In this document: positions 1-14,000 of the stretch, piece by piece
Layout of the letters: the number at the start of each line of letters is the position of its first letter
Position numbering within the stretch: position 1 is the stretch's first letter
DNA from: Nymphaea colorata
Taxonomy: Eukaryota; Streptophyta; Magnoliopsida; Nymphaeales; Nymphaeaceae
DNA: 64,000 nt
Direction of reading: 5' to 3'
Assembly: GCF_008831285.2 (NCBI RefSeq)
Contig: NC_045141.1
Location: forward strand, 21,540,242 to 21,604,241
The notes under the pieces: model-generated
Seen by the model: the letters and a program-made list of their open reading frames with translations, nothing else
Told to the model about the DNA's origin: nothing
The model's database searches: none
Made by a program: the position numbers and the translations under genes

Positions 1-1620
1 AGTTAGTTGAGACAATGATGCCACCACAGATGTGCCAATGATCTCGTTTGTAGATTATTTGGTATCTTGACCATTTCAAAGTTCAAACCATACATCGGAT
101 GCCCAACAAATATGCCATTTTAGTTGGGAGCATGACGATAGTATGGATGGAAATGGGTCTATAATATTTACATCAAATTTGTATTAATATAAGATTCAAA
201 TTCATCTTAATCTGCTTGCAATATGTTTAGTTGACTTATATCAGATCCATTCCACTTCATATACCTCCAAGTTTTGTGTATCTTTTACTTAAAAAAAAAA
301 GAATTAAAACTCCTAGTCAGTTCAGATGTAGCAATTACGGTATCTGACTTTCTAGATGTTGGTTCATTTGATTCGGAATCTAATTTTAGATTTAGAAATT
401 AGATTAAGATACCATTTAGATCTAATTATATGGATTCCGAAGTAAAGGAGTTGCATGTTTGTCATTTTGACCAAGTCCTTTCCAGGCAGGTGTAAATGGT
501 AGTTGATCAATTTGCAGGAGCAGACAGAATGGATGCAGAAACAGATCATGGCAATTCTCAATCCACAATTAGAAATGCCAACAATTAATTATGGTCTAAT
601 TCTGTAACCAGATCATCAGCTTCCGATGTAATGCAATTGAATCCAGAAGCAGAAAGCTTGAAGCAACAACTTCTTTGAAAAATAAAAGGGCCATAGCTTT
701 TTGTTTTTTTACGACGGAAAAAATTATTCATGAGGTGAGGGAACTGATTGCGCCAGTTTAACCTCTTAGAGGGCGTTTGATGGAACGTTCCGCCTCGCAA
801 AATGGACACCTGTATCAACGGCTGTTTGATAGAAACGAGAACGCCTCAAACGCGGAACGTCTTTCCTGCCAATTTGACTGCACAACAAGAAAAGAAACTG
901 ATGCATTGGGAACAATCTTTTCCTTGAGCACAGAACAAAAATGGATCAAAAACTGAAATCTGCAATTGTAAACTGAAACAAGCTAAAATAGTGGCTCTTA
1001 CCACGTTTGATAAAGAAGATCTTCACAAAAGATATGCTCATAAATCTCACATCAATTCTCAAGAAAAGTAGGAATCATGGTGCCGTCCAAGGTTGATCTG
1101 GGCATCGTCATTTAACGATGCAACTGTTCTTATTACGAGAAGAAACTGAAACTGTAAAAGAATCAAACCACTTAATAAGTTTCTGCTTTCTTGAAAGGCA
1201 ATCTTCAAAATGAACTCCAACCACCGTGCTTTACGAAGGCAGATTTATTAAGTTGGCCTTCACTTTTGTTGTGGTTTATATTGAACAACCTTGAATGGAT
1301 CTTTGTATCGTATTGAAATTTATTCAAAATTGATACGAGTTACATCAATCTTAGACCAATAATACAAACTTAAAGACCAACCTTGTAAAAAATATCGTGG
1401 GCATTTCAAGATAATATGATTTGAATTAATTTTTTTATAACTATAATTGGTTTCAATTTATTTGCTCCAATCGAAAAAAAGTAGAAACTAAATCAGTGAA
1501 CCAGAAACAAATGATGAGGGCAATATTGTCATTTTATTGTAAATACCGGGGGTTAGAGTTAGAGATTACCCGGCCTTTCTGTTTTCTAATGAAAACCTAA
1601 CTTTTTGACCGACTGCTCTG
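1..1620. other. Left-edge intergenic DNA, no gene seen
   Basis: This A/T-rich stretch holds only short frames with no recognisable protein similarity. A segment near 770-860 has the GGGCGTTTGATG wording often seen at ends of plant MITEs, but no second terminus was found. Its right part should contain the eIF4G promoter. No convincing TATA box was seen close to the pyrimidine-rich leader that begins near 1630. Confidence 0.5.
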
Positions 1621-1629
1621 TTTCGACCC

Positions 1630-2081
1630 CATTTCTCTCTCTCTCTTCGTATATTTGTATTTTTATCTCTGCCCTTCTCACTCTTCACACACGCACTCTC
1701 TCCCTCTTTTCTTCTTCTTCTTCTCTCTCTCTCCCACAATGCCTTCGTCGTCGACCGCCTGATTCATCCACGTCATGATTCCCGCCTATTAGACGGACAC
1801 CTCTCTGTTCTCTCTCTCTCTTTCAGAGGTGAGGCAATCGAAATCTATCTGCATTCTTCCGTTTCCCGAACTTTCTATTCTAATAACAACGATTTCCGAT
1901 CTTGCGCGGAAAACGCACGCCGCGGTTTCTAGGGTTTCCCCTCCCTGCGGTCGTTTCCTGCTTGGTTCTCGCGTGTTTGGTTGGAATTGAGGGGGGACCC
2001 GTCGGGTGTTTTTGGTTGCAGACTCGAGGAATCGAGAAGGTGGTAGGTGACACCCGAATTTGAAAGAGCCGCTCCGGATTT
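1630..2081 (+). promoter_or_regulatory. Pyrimidine-rich 5' leader of eIF4G with two short uORFs
   Basis: The stretch before the eIF4G start codon is dominated by CT runs (about 1635-1735 and 1800-1830), typical of plant leaders and TATA-less promoters. Two tiny upstream ORFs are visible: 1739-1762 (seven residues, MPSSSTA) and 1775-1792 (five residues, MIPAY). No other ATG lies between them and the start at 2082. Where transcription begins is not visible, so whether the uORFs are in the mRNA is inference. Confidence 0.4.
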
Positions 2082-5000
2082 ATGTCCCTCAATCAATCTA
2101 GAGTGGAAAGAGCCGAGCAGCACACCCGCAAATCTGGAAGATCTAGTGGACCTGGGCATCAGAGGGGCTTCCACAACGCCAACGCGGTAAAGAGTGGCGC
2201 CGCCGGCGCGGGCTCTTCCGCCCCCCCTCCTCCATCTTCCTCCAGTTCTTCGTCGTCATCGGCAAGCGCCAACAGGAGGTTCCTCTCTTCCTCCGGTCTT
2301 TTTCTGAATTTGGGTCCGACGGAAACTTGGGTATTGTTTTTGATGGTCGCCTCGATGGGTCTGCGTATCTTCTGTGGTTGTGAAATCGCCGTCTACGAAT
2401 TTCTCTCTTGCTTCTCTGTTAGGCGATGGTTGATATTGGATTTAGGGTTTGGTGGGTTTTCATTGCTTGTGACGGTTATAGAACTCATTTTACATATGTT
2501 ACTAGTTGGAGGACATCGTATCTAGGGCTTTTACCCCTGCTTGATGTTGGTTTTTTATGTTTTACCAGTTATGTAATTTGTGGTTAAATTCAGTGGCTGC
2601 TGATGTGATGATTTCGTGTCTACTTGTATGTAATTTGCTAAAATGGTTTCTTTTGCTTCTCTGCTTTTAACGTTATTGGTGTATCATGTTGAAGTCGGTC
2701 AAATTGGTTGTCAGTCCTTGCAGCTGTTATCATGCATGAAGAGAAATTTCTTTCTTTTTCTTGTGGATTGATGCCCTTTTTCTCGCTTTCATGTTTATTT
2801 TTGGTTTTTACTTCAATTACCTTCCCCTTGGAAAAATTCTCATGGAGAAATTTCTTTATTTTTCTTGTGGATCGATGCGCTTTTTCTCGCTATCATGTTT
2901 ATTTCTGGTTTTTACTTCAATTACCTCCCCCTTGGAAAAGTTCTCATGGGATGACAGAAAAAGACTGGAACTTTTCAGTAAGCAATCACGTTAAAAAGAC
3001 TTAGTTATTTTCATGAATTTGCCTTCATGCAACCACAACATGACAACTTGCGGTTACGGTCTTAATGCTACCTCTTCGGTGTAGGCATTTTCAATGTTCT
3101 GATTTCTGAAGCAATTTTTTATTTAGGTTATTTGATCACCTTCCTCCTGTCGGTTGATGAAGACAAATTCTCTGGTGACCAGCAAAGGAATCAGCACTAT
3201 TATGTTTTTTTTTTTTTTTTTAATTTAAATTTTCTCCCTGTCCGTTTTATACTTCCTGTTCCTGCTAAGATCCTTCATTTTAATGTTATAAGTAGCTTGT
3301 CTGCAGGATGCTTCTGCAATGGAACTCTTCACAATCTAAAATTAGTTGAAGTACCAGTTTACTTGAATTTTGACTTTTAATGTAGCTTGACTTATCCAGT
3401 TTAGTATCTACTTTTCTATTATGCATGGTGGCACATACCCTTTCCACATTTGTAGACATGCATTCTGCCATAATGAATTAGAAAGTTAATGGTGCAAAAT
3501 TATTGGAGCTACTTTTTCCTTTCCGGAGGCTTTATTTGTCTGGATCGCTTGTCATTTGTTTTCATTCCTGTGAATAGATACATAAATTTCTGGTCTAACC
3601 AGACTGATATTGTGCGATTCCATGCTTGTTTTTACATTTAGTCGTTTATTTGTTTGTGTTTTCATTTGGTTGCTAACTAAGATATCATTTGTTACAGTTT
3701 TAAAAAGAGTAATGGACAAGGAGGGCAGTCAAGGGTGAGCAACATTGCAACAAATTCTGAAGCGAATATAAGCCGTGGATTGCAGAATGGAACACTCCTG
3801 CATAACCAGAAACCTGTGGTTCCTTTGCCTGGTATTTGTTTTATTGCACTATCAAGTTGGAACCGTTATTCTCTTCTCTAGTAATGTGGCTTTCTGTTCA
3901 TCACCATGGGGCCGTGATCACTTTCCTTTGTAATCACTCGCAAACATGTATTAGTGTTGTGTGGATGGGTCTCATGAAGTGACATTGCAGGACCCTCTGG
4001 AATGGCAAACCCTGATGTCACTAAGCAGGTCGATCACTCTCATCCAAAAAATGCACAACCTCCTAGGGTTCCTACTTCTCATTCTGGTGCTGCTTCATCA
4101 GAATCAACATCAATAGCTTCTCCATCAGGTTCAATTCAAGGCACTGAAACATTTTTTTTTCATTTTTATTTTTGTGTTATGTAGTAAATATTTTCAGATA
4201 ACTTGATAGTGATTCTCTCTCTCCTGCGCTATTACATTATGTGTTATTATATTCTTAAGCATGTAGAACAGATTGTATGATCTATTCCTTTGAATAGTCA
4301 ATCGGGGGGCATTGTTGATTAAAGTTAAGGTGTTATAGAACCTAGATATTGTTGAAGGAATTTTCAAATTTTGACTTTATTCTCAATTATTTTTTTGAAA
4401 ACTCAAGTCATAAAGCATGTTCAGTTTGATTTGATTTGTGTAACCATGGTAATACAATCAATTTTGGACTGTCTATGCTGACATGCAACATGCGGGCTTG
4501 GTGATCTTTGTCTTTCTTATTTGGTATTCTCCATTTGGTGGATGTGCTTTTAGGTTTGCAAGTCTCATGTACAATCCAGAAATCTTCCATGAAAATTGCA
4601 TGATCTCATGGTCTTCGTGGAGTCATACTGTCCTTGAGGGGCGTAGATGATTCGGATCCTGTAAACTGTCATGTAGCTTTCTGTTTTGTTTTGTGAAAGC
4701 TGGTTGTAAGGTAGGTTACCTGGATTAAGGTTCGTTACACAATCTGATGTCCTGTGCTTGATTTGTGTGCACCGCATTACTTTGCTGCATCAATTTTAGC
4801 ATATCATTACAATTTTGATACCATCAAAGTTTGAAATTATCTTGACATTCATTGCAAAAATAGTTCAAAATATCATTTAAGATAATTGGAATAATATTGT
4901 CATATCAGCATGATAATAAGATATATTTTTTTCCTTTTAGAAAAATATGCTGTTCACATCTATAAATTTTATGTATATATTATATATTTCTTTGAGAATT

Positions 5001-8000
5001 TGAATGATTTCTATGAATGCTTGCCAATTTTTATGCAATAAAATGACAAGAAGACCCATAATTTCATTATTTTTATTATTATTTTTATTTTTTTTTTAAA
5101 TTTATGAATCTTTTCCTAGGAATATTTTAGAGAATTTTGGGGAAAACCTTCTTAAGTGATTGCTAAGAAAAATATTATTGAGTATGAACTATGGAGTATG
5201 AAAGAAAGTGGCCACCTTTTTTCAATGTCGATGACAAGGGTTGAAGGTTGGAGCCAACAAGGACAGGGGTTGACAGTTGGAGCAAACATATAACAAGAAT
5301 TCTTAGAATCCTTTGGGCTTCCTTATTGGTGGTGAACTCACCATAGTGCAAAGTGGTATTTCTTCACTTAATAAAATACAAACCAAGTCTATTTATCCCA
5401 GGGAATACACCACTCTGGAAGAGATAGTATTCTGATCCAGGACCCATGGGCCAAGGGACAGTCTCAGGCAGATAGTTTTAATGCCTGCAGGCATCCCAAA
5501 AGGTATAAACAGCCCAGGCTTCCTTTAATGATCTAATTAGTCAAGAATACTACTTGGTCATTATGCACCATTCCTAAAATGGCTGAGTTGGGACCTTAAA
5601 AAGCTAAATAAAAACAACTTTATAACTACTAAAATGTTAAATAACCAAAAAGATAAAAGAAAACAGAGTCGTGTGCTTTGTGGAGGTGGTTGTTGGGGTG
5701 GGCACCTTTGAAAATCAAGTCAGATAAACACATACATACAAATCAAAGTAACTGATTCACATATTGCAATTAGGCAATTAGTATTTATTGCTGGCATCAC
5801 ACCAGCGCAGACTTCTTCAAATGAGTTGATAGGGGTTCAGAAAATGTGCCATTGATGTTGTCGGAATGGAAATGATTTTGGTTCAATAAGGAAAATTTAG
5901 TATGCAGGATGTTGAATCACATGCAGTAATGTTCTTATTAGAAGAAACCAAGAGCTGACGCAATTTTCTATAGTGTGTTGGACCCAAAATTGTAAGTGGG
6001 TTATAAATGTACTGGTGATATCCATGCTTATACACATCTGTGGAAGATAATACCTATCAGTCACTAATTCCCATTTTGTTGCTGTCAATATTTTCACACC
6101 AGGTTTGCAATTGGCAGGACATTCTTCTATGTACACGTTAAACATGTGCAAAACCCTTCTAGGCAACGACATTTATCTTCCCAACAATAAGGACAGAAAA
6201 GTAGAACTGACCCCCAAAATGCTAGCCATTCACCAACTAGTAAGAACTAGTTGATCAACTAAGTAGTAGGGAGTAGGGACTAGTTGACCTAGTCGGTTGG
6301 CTAGTGTATGGATTGTACCCCAACTATACATGGCCGTGACGTGGTCTGCTGGCTATCTACTAGGGCTGGTAGATAGACAACAACCAGTTGTGTAGGCGAA
6401 CAACATAAGTAGGCAGCAGGCATTAACTATGTTTGCACCTAGGATGCCTAAGTGGCCTAGTGTGCCCCATGATTGTCGTGCTAGCTTGGGTAGACCTTGC
6501 CTATTTCATCATGAAATGTGCCTTGATTGTCGAACTCTTACCCTCAACATAAAGGTCTTAAAGTGAACTCCACCCTACTGTGGTGCTTTTCACAAGTGTA
6601 TAAGTGATCATATATTCCTAATTCTCATCAGAGGTTTGTCATGGTATGTCTATAATGATCATGAGGGCATAAACTACGTGGATATCAGAGACATTAGCCA
6701 TTTGCATTTGCCTTGAGTAGGGCTGCACATAAGCTAAACCGGGTGGCTTGACTTTGGCTGAGGCATTAATACTCGCTTGGTAGGCTCAAATTTGAGTAGA
6801 TCATATTGTCAAAAGGTTTACAACTCGAGCTTGGGGTGGTTGAATTCAACAAAGCTTGAGCCTTGCTTGGCAGAATATGAATTGAGTATAAGGAGTTTTT
6901 TTGAAAATCTGCAAAGGTGGCCCATGCCCTAAAGGCATTTTATGTGGCATGAATGTTTTTGACAAGCCTAATTGAGCTTATAGGAGTTAAGTGTGTGCAG
7001 GTTGAACTTAATTTGTTTAGTTTTCCAAGTTCAACTTTTGTTTCACACTTGAGTCACATAATAGACAACTTGAGCTGCATCCAAGCTTATGCAAGTTGAG
7101 CTCGAGTTACTCGACTTATTGTGTTGCCGTAGCCTTTGTGCAAATTTGCATAATTGGAATATGTTGATCAGTGAAGTGGTCTTGTATGTCCATTGCTCAA
7201 GTCCCCAATTATGCCCTCATTTTCTTAACAGTAAGGTGTTTTTTTTATCAAGTGTAATGAAAAGAGAAGCCAATGCATACCTTCTATGGAGCATCCTTGT
7301 TGGGACATTCTTGACTCCTGTGACTTTGTTGAACATGGAGTTTTGAGATATTTTTTGGTCAGTGGCATGGATTGCTTGAGTTACATCCTTAGCTACAGCT
7401 GCTACACGTTTTCTATTTAATGGTGTTATGTATTTATTGAAAACAGTCGAGTGACAGTGTGACACATCAACAACCATCACATGTCATGAGATAGCTATGG
7501 TTTGGGGCAATGTGGCAGTTCGGTGCATGGATCTTAGTGTGTACTGTTGTTTGGATGTTGGATCTAATGTCTATGTGCATCTGTCGCTTCATGGTCACTT
7601 GCTGCATGATGTGCAATTGCTTTTTCATTGCAATATTTCTTCATTAATCATTCTGGATTTTTTCATTTCTGTGTAAAAATAATTTCCTTCATGGGTGTGT
7701 CCTCTTCGATTGTCTGTCTGTACTCTATATTGAGGTACATGTGGTTCTGTCAACTTGCTGCAAATCTTGAATATGTTTTTTAACAAACTGCTACAGCATG
7801 AGGTCCGACTACTGTTAAGAATTGTGTGGAAAAGTGCCAATGAATCTTCTCTTTTATATTCTATTTTTATGTATCTCATGCTTCCTACTCGCTGTTTGTG
7901 ATTGTTTGTTGTGTTGTACAGGAGATGCCTCAAAAATGTTTCCGCTTCAATTTGGGACCATAACTCCAGGTTTCATGAATGGGATGCAGGTCTGTAGTTG

Positions 8001-11000
8001 ATGCTTTGTTTTTGTCAACTTTGTCTGAACAATTGTTCTTGGCTCTTTTAACTATGATTTTAGCCATTTCACTTATGCAAATTTCTAGTGCAGATACCTG
8101 CACGGACCAGTTCTGCACCGCCGAATTTGGATGAGCAAAAAAGAGATCAGGTATCTCTGTCTCTTTGTGTGTGTATTTATGTATGTATGTACAAATGTAT
8201 GCATGTATCTGTGCTGTTTCTTTTTTCTTCTGTTCCATCCTTTTTTTTCTCCTTTTGTTTAGGCACGCAATGATAGTCGACCTAGCCCTGTACCCGTGGC
8301 AGTCGCTACCAAACAGCAGCAGAAGCAGCACCTTCAGCCACCACAACTGCAGCAGCAACAGCAGCAGCATCCTAGAAGGGACTTAGGTGCCAAAGTTACT
8401 AATGTTGCTGAGCCAAACCAGCCTTCCCAGCCCAGAAGGGATGCCACTGTACTTCAGACTCCAGTACCACCTCAAACCTCTTCAGCTAAGCCTTCTGTTC
8501 TGCCTCTTGCGGGGGGTTCCATTTCTATACCTTTTCAACAGCCTCAAGTAACGACACAATACAGCACTCCAAATTCCCAACAGTCACAGAGTGTTTCTGC
8601 TGGCTCACTTCAAATGCCGTTGCCCCTTTCTGTTGGAAATCCTACACAAGTTCAACAGCCGTTATATGTTCACGGATTACAATCCCATCCATTGCAGGCA
8701 CAAGGTATGATTCATCAGAGTCAGGGACTGGGTTATGCACCACAGATGAACCATCAGCTTGGGCCTCAATTGGGTAACATGGGTATCAGTGTGGCTCAAT
8801 TTCCTCAACCGACTGTTAACAAATTTGTTACACCACGCAAGGCAGTCAAGATAACTGATCCTAAAACTCATGAAGAATTGAGACTGGATAAGAGAACTGA
8901 TTCTTTTACTGATACATCATCCTCAGGGCAGACAGTTCAGCTTTCTAGATCTCATGCTGCTGTTGCTACTCAAACCCAGCAACCTATTCCTTCATTCTCT
9001 TCCACCCATCCGATCAATTACTACACTCCTATGCAACCTAATTCTTATACTCCGTCAATCTTTTATGCTGGTCAACCTACCCATCCTTTAGCTAATGCCC
9101 AGGTAGCTCCTGGGTCTTCAGCTACAAGGTATGGCTATCCAGTTAGCCATGGTGGCCCAACTGTATCTGTTGCAAACCCTGTTGCACTGGGTACCTCCTT
9201 GCCTCAATCTAGGTCTGGGCTATCATCACAAGCTAATTCGGACACTATAAATGTAGAAGTAATTACTGCTCCAGCAGCATCTGTTCAGGTAACAGTGAAG
9301 CCACCTCCAACAGGTTCACTTCCAGGAAAAGTTGGGATCTCCACTTCTACACCATCTGGTGATTCTTCTTCTGGGAAGAAAGGTGCTGTTGTTCAAACTG
9401 AACCTGTTAAGATGTCAAGGCATCAGGAGTCTGGCGCCTCACATTTGCAAAGGTCTACTGAGGGGGCAAGACTGATTTCATCTGCCATGGGAGAGATATT
9501 AGCACAGTCTTCATCGACAACTGTTTCTTCAGCAGTGGTTGGTGATGCTGGCCCCGGGAGTTGTATTGAACAGCCAAAATCTGCTTCTGGAATGCCATCA
9601 CCTCTTAATACATTACATGCCACTGTTAAAAGTCCTGCATCATCTGCTGCAACTGTCGAAGAGAGACAATTATTCACTGTTTCTTCAGTTAATCCTATTA
9701 CCTTAACTGAAGATCCAGCAAATATCTTAACGAATCCTGAAGGTCGCAAATGGGATCCTCTTAAAAAGTCAGATTCCTTTAAGGATCAGCAGAAGCTGAA
9801 CAGAAAGGAGCTGCAGCAGTCCGAGTCAGAGAATCAGGTATATGCACCATGGTGTTTAAAATTTATCAGTCTTTTTGCAGTGTATTAGAAGATGCTATAT
9901 CTATTGGATTCTGTGTGTTTTTTTTTTTTTTGCAGATCTGTAACTCTGCTGGTAAACAGAAATCTTCCTCTGTGGTGTCATCAAAAATTAGTGAAATGAA
10001 TTCAGAGCATGGTTCCAGAACAGACGAGTCCAAACCAGGTGTGTTGGATGGGACCCTGACCTCTACTCCACGTCTTTCATCCTTCAAGTTGGAGAATAGC
10101 AGACCTTCAGAAGTTGTTGAAGTTCCAGAAACAAAAGATGATAAAACTTTATTGGCTTCATCTGGAAGATCCGTCACAGAATTGGAAGTGACAGAAGGAC
10201 CAATAAATTCTGAGACTACCAGCTCTGTTCCATCTGATGCAGTGCCAGTTGAAGCTGTTGCAGAGGCAGTTAGTCCTGTGAAGCTCTTGCATTCTGATCC
10301 TTCTGAAGTAGTGGTAACTATTCCAAAAAGTTCAGTTTCAGGGGATCTGGTCCCTCATGATTTGGGCACAAGAGGCGAAGCCAGTGGTGCATCAGGGTTG
10401 GAAGACAGTATAAGCAAAACACCTACTACCAAACTAGAAACTCAAGAAAATATGTCTCTTGTTGGATGTTCTGGTAATAGTCAGAGCACAGATGCAAGTT
10501 TGCACCAGGTTCCAGTGGTTGACAAAGTGGAAGAAATATCTGTTCAAATAGACAGTTTGAAGGTTGAACTAGAAGATACGGTTGAAGAGGTATCAGATTC
10601 TTCCTTGAGTCGTCCTTCTGATGAAGCTTTGGGAGTTGATGTAGATAAGGAAGAAAGCATGGGTGTTTCCGCTATTGCTTCTCATACAGTTTCAGATTCT
10701 GCAGAAACTGAAAATTTGCCTCCTTCAGCACATTTGACTAGAGGTGATTATGAAAAACAAAATGAAAGAGAGAGTAAAATGTCTATTGAAGAGATTGAAT
10801 CACCAGCTGAATCCACAAGCTCAAGTCGAGAGTCCGCCACTGCTGTACCTGAAGGGACACAGGAACATGAATCTTCTAGGGGTTCAGAAAACCTAAATAG
10901 TGGTGTGAGTCCAAGTACTTTGTCAACCTCCAGGGATAAAATGCCATTAGAACAGAGCAGGCCAAAGAGTGTTTCTGGAAAAAAGAAGAAGAAAAGGGAG

Positions 11001-14000
11001 CTTCTTTCCAAGGCTGATGCTGCTGGGACAACTGCTGATCTTTACATGGCATACAAAACACCGGAAGAAAAGCGAGATGTTGCTGTATCAGAAAATGTGA
11101 ATACCATGTCTTCAAACATTGATGGTAAGCAGATGCCTGAAGGTGATACGAAGAAGCATGCCTCTAGCAAAGAGGAAGACAGCCATAGCAAATCTGAACT
11201 GGATGATTGGGAGGAAGCCGCTGAAATCTCTAGCCCTAAATTGAAAACCTTGGAGAGGTCTGAAGCAGTGCACAATAATAAGTGCTGCATGGAACATGAC
11301 AGTGGATCTGTAGGTGGAAAAAGATACACCAGAGATTTCCTAATGACCTTCTCAGAGCAGTGTAAGGATCTTCCTCCTGGATTTGAGATTGGATCAGATA
11401 TAGCAGATCTTCTAATAAATGTTCAATTGAATGCACCCTTTGTTGACCGTGACACGTACCATATGGGTGGAAGAATATTTGATAGACAACCAAGCGGCTC
11501 ATCTCGACTGGACCGTCGTGGGAGTGGGAACATGGAAGAGGATAGGTGGAATAAATTAACAGCTCCTTTTGTACCTGGACGCACAGACCTTGCATATGGT
11601 ATTGCAGGTACAACATTTCGTCAAGGTCCAGGTGGAAACCTGGGGGTCCTGAAGAATCCTCGTGGCCATCCAGGAGGACAATATGTTAGTGGAATCCTTT
11701 CTGGTCCTATGCAGTCTCTTGGTTCTCCTGGTGGGCTGCCAAGAATGCATGCTGATGCTGATAGGTGGCAGCGTGCTCCCCCTGTTCAGAAGGGCTTGAT
11801 TCCCTCTCCTCATGCTCAACCTGTGGTCATGCACAAAGCTGAAAAGAGGTATGAGGTTGGCAAAGTATCTGACGAAGAGGAAACTAAGCAGAGACAACTG
11901 AAATCCATTCTTAACAAGCTGACTCCTCAAAATTTTGAAAAGCTGTTTGGGCAAGTCAAAGAAGTTAACATTGATAATGTTGTCACTCTTACTGGTGTTA
12001 TTTCCCAAATTTTTGATAAAGCATTAATGGAGCCAACATTCTGTGAAATGTATGCTGATTTTTGTTCCCGTCTTGCTGGAGCATTACCTGATCTGGTTGA
12101 AGGTAATGAAAAGGTTACTTTCAGAAGATTGCTTCTGAATAAATGCCAAGAGGAATTTGAGAGGGGAGAGAAGGAGGAAGCAGAAGCAGATAAAGATGAG
12201 GAAGAAGGCGAAACAAAACAGTCTGCAGAGGAGAGAGAAGCAAAGCGGATCAAGGCTCGCAGACGGATGCTGGGTAACATTCGGCTGATTGGTGAACTGT
12301 ACAAGAAAAAGATGTTAACTGAGAGAATTATGCATGAATGCATCAAGAAGCTACTGGGCCAGTATGAGAATCCTGATGAAGAAGATGTGGAAGCTTTGTG
12401 CAAGTTGATGAGCACAATTGGAGCAATAATTGATCATCCCATAGCCAAAGAGCACATGGATGCATATTTTGATAGGATGCACAAGCTGTCAACTAATCAA
12501 AAGCTATCTTCTAGGATGCGATTTATGCTGAGAGACACAATTGATCTCAGAAAGAACAAGTGGCAGCAGAGAAGAAAAGTTGAGGGCCCTAAGAAAATTG
12601 AGGAAGTGCATCGTGATGCAGCTCAGGAGCGCCAAACACAATCAGGAAGAGCATCTCGTGGTTCTGGCATGAGTTCTTCTGCAAGGAGAGGACAAGCCAT
12701 TGATTATGGACCTAGAGGATCCACTGGCTTGTCTTCTCCAGGGTCACAGCCACTGGTTTCTCTTCGAGGGACGCCAGCATCTGGTCGCTTTGGTACCCAA
12801 GATGTTCGGCTGGAGGATAGACATATTATTGAGAGCAGAACACTTTCAGTTCCATTGCCACAAAGGTCTATAGATGATGATTCAATTACTCTTGGGCCTC
12901 AAGGTGGTCTTGCAAAGGGGATGTCTATGAGAGGGCAACCCTCAATGTCAAGTGGGTCTGTAAATGATATTTCGGTAGTGAGTACTGGAGATGCAAGAAG
13001 AATGGGAATGTGTCTAGGTGGTTCCAGTTCCACACATTCTCTAGCAGAGTGGACACCAAATAATTCACGGGAGGAGGTTGGTTCTAGGGGTGTTCTGCTT
13101 GATAGGCCGAAGTCTGCACATTCTTATGGTCAGCCAAATCATGAGGATCGTGTGAACAGGGATGCAAGAAATACTCCAGTATCTTCAACTGGTCCACATA
13201 ACTCAATAGACAAATTGCCCGAGGAACAGCTAAGAGAAAAGTCAATATCTGCAATCAAGGAATTTTACAGGTAAGGTTCTTGTTTTTAGTTTCTAATGAG
13301 ATTCATTGCGAACTCAAGTTATTCATCAAATTATTGGATATGCTAGAGTATGACATTAATTTCGTCTTTTAAATGTTTTTTTATCACTCTTATTCTCAAG
13401 GATTTCTGACTCTGCTTTCATAAAAAGCATATAAAGGAGGCATAAGAGCATTCTTGTTTCTTTTATAGTGAAGATATTGTGATTCCATTATCATCTTCAT
13501 GGAATCATGTTGGGACTATGCACCTAAATTCTATGTGGTCAAAAGCACATGTAGGTGCTGGGTGGCAGCCTAAATGCCTAGCCTGAGGCACTAGACTTGT
13601 CAAACAAAATACTTCTAAATTTTTTAAATTTTAATTCTTAAAAAGTTCTAAGTGTGAGGTGGACCTGAATTTCCCCTTCCCCTTATTCTTCTTCCTTTCT
13701 CTTTTCCCCAGTTTTTTGTGAAATAGGACTGATGAGGCCCTGTCTAGGTGCTGCCTAGGATTCTTTTGGGGTCTGCCACCTAATTCTGGTTGGCACTATT
13801 TGTGCTATTGATCACGAGTAAAGTTAGCAAAGAATGTTCTCTTTATAATTATTAATTTTAGTTTATTCTTTGCCTTCTTCTTTTCTTTCTTTTCCGGTCG
13901 TTGGCAACATTCTTTCTTATTGATACCTTGCTTTTGCTCACGTTAGCTTAAAATAATGGAAATGAATTACTCAAACTCATGAGTAGCTTTATATGTAATG

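Noticed and set aside
8088-8386. Short frames and a TGTATGT-rich stretch between eIF4G exons 5 and 6
   Set aside because: Read-through of exon 5 into a T-rich intron; the in-phase acceptor at 8262 explains the coding sequence.
11042-12415. Several 95-162 codon minus-strand frames
   Set aside because: They are antisense shadows of eIF4G exon 7, with no independent motif or plausible splice context.
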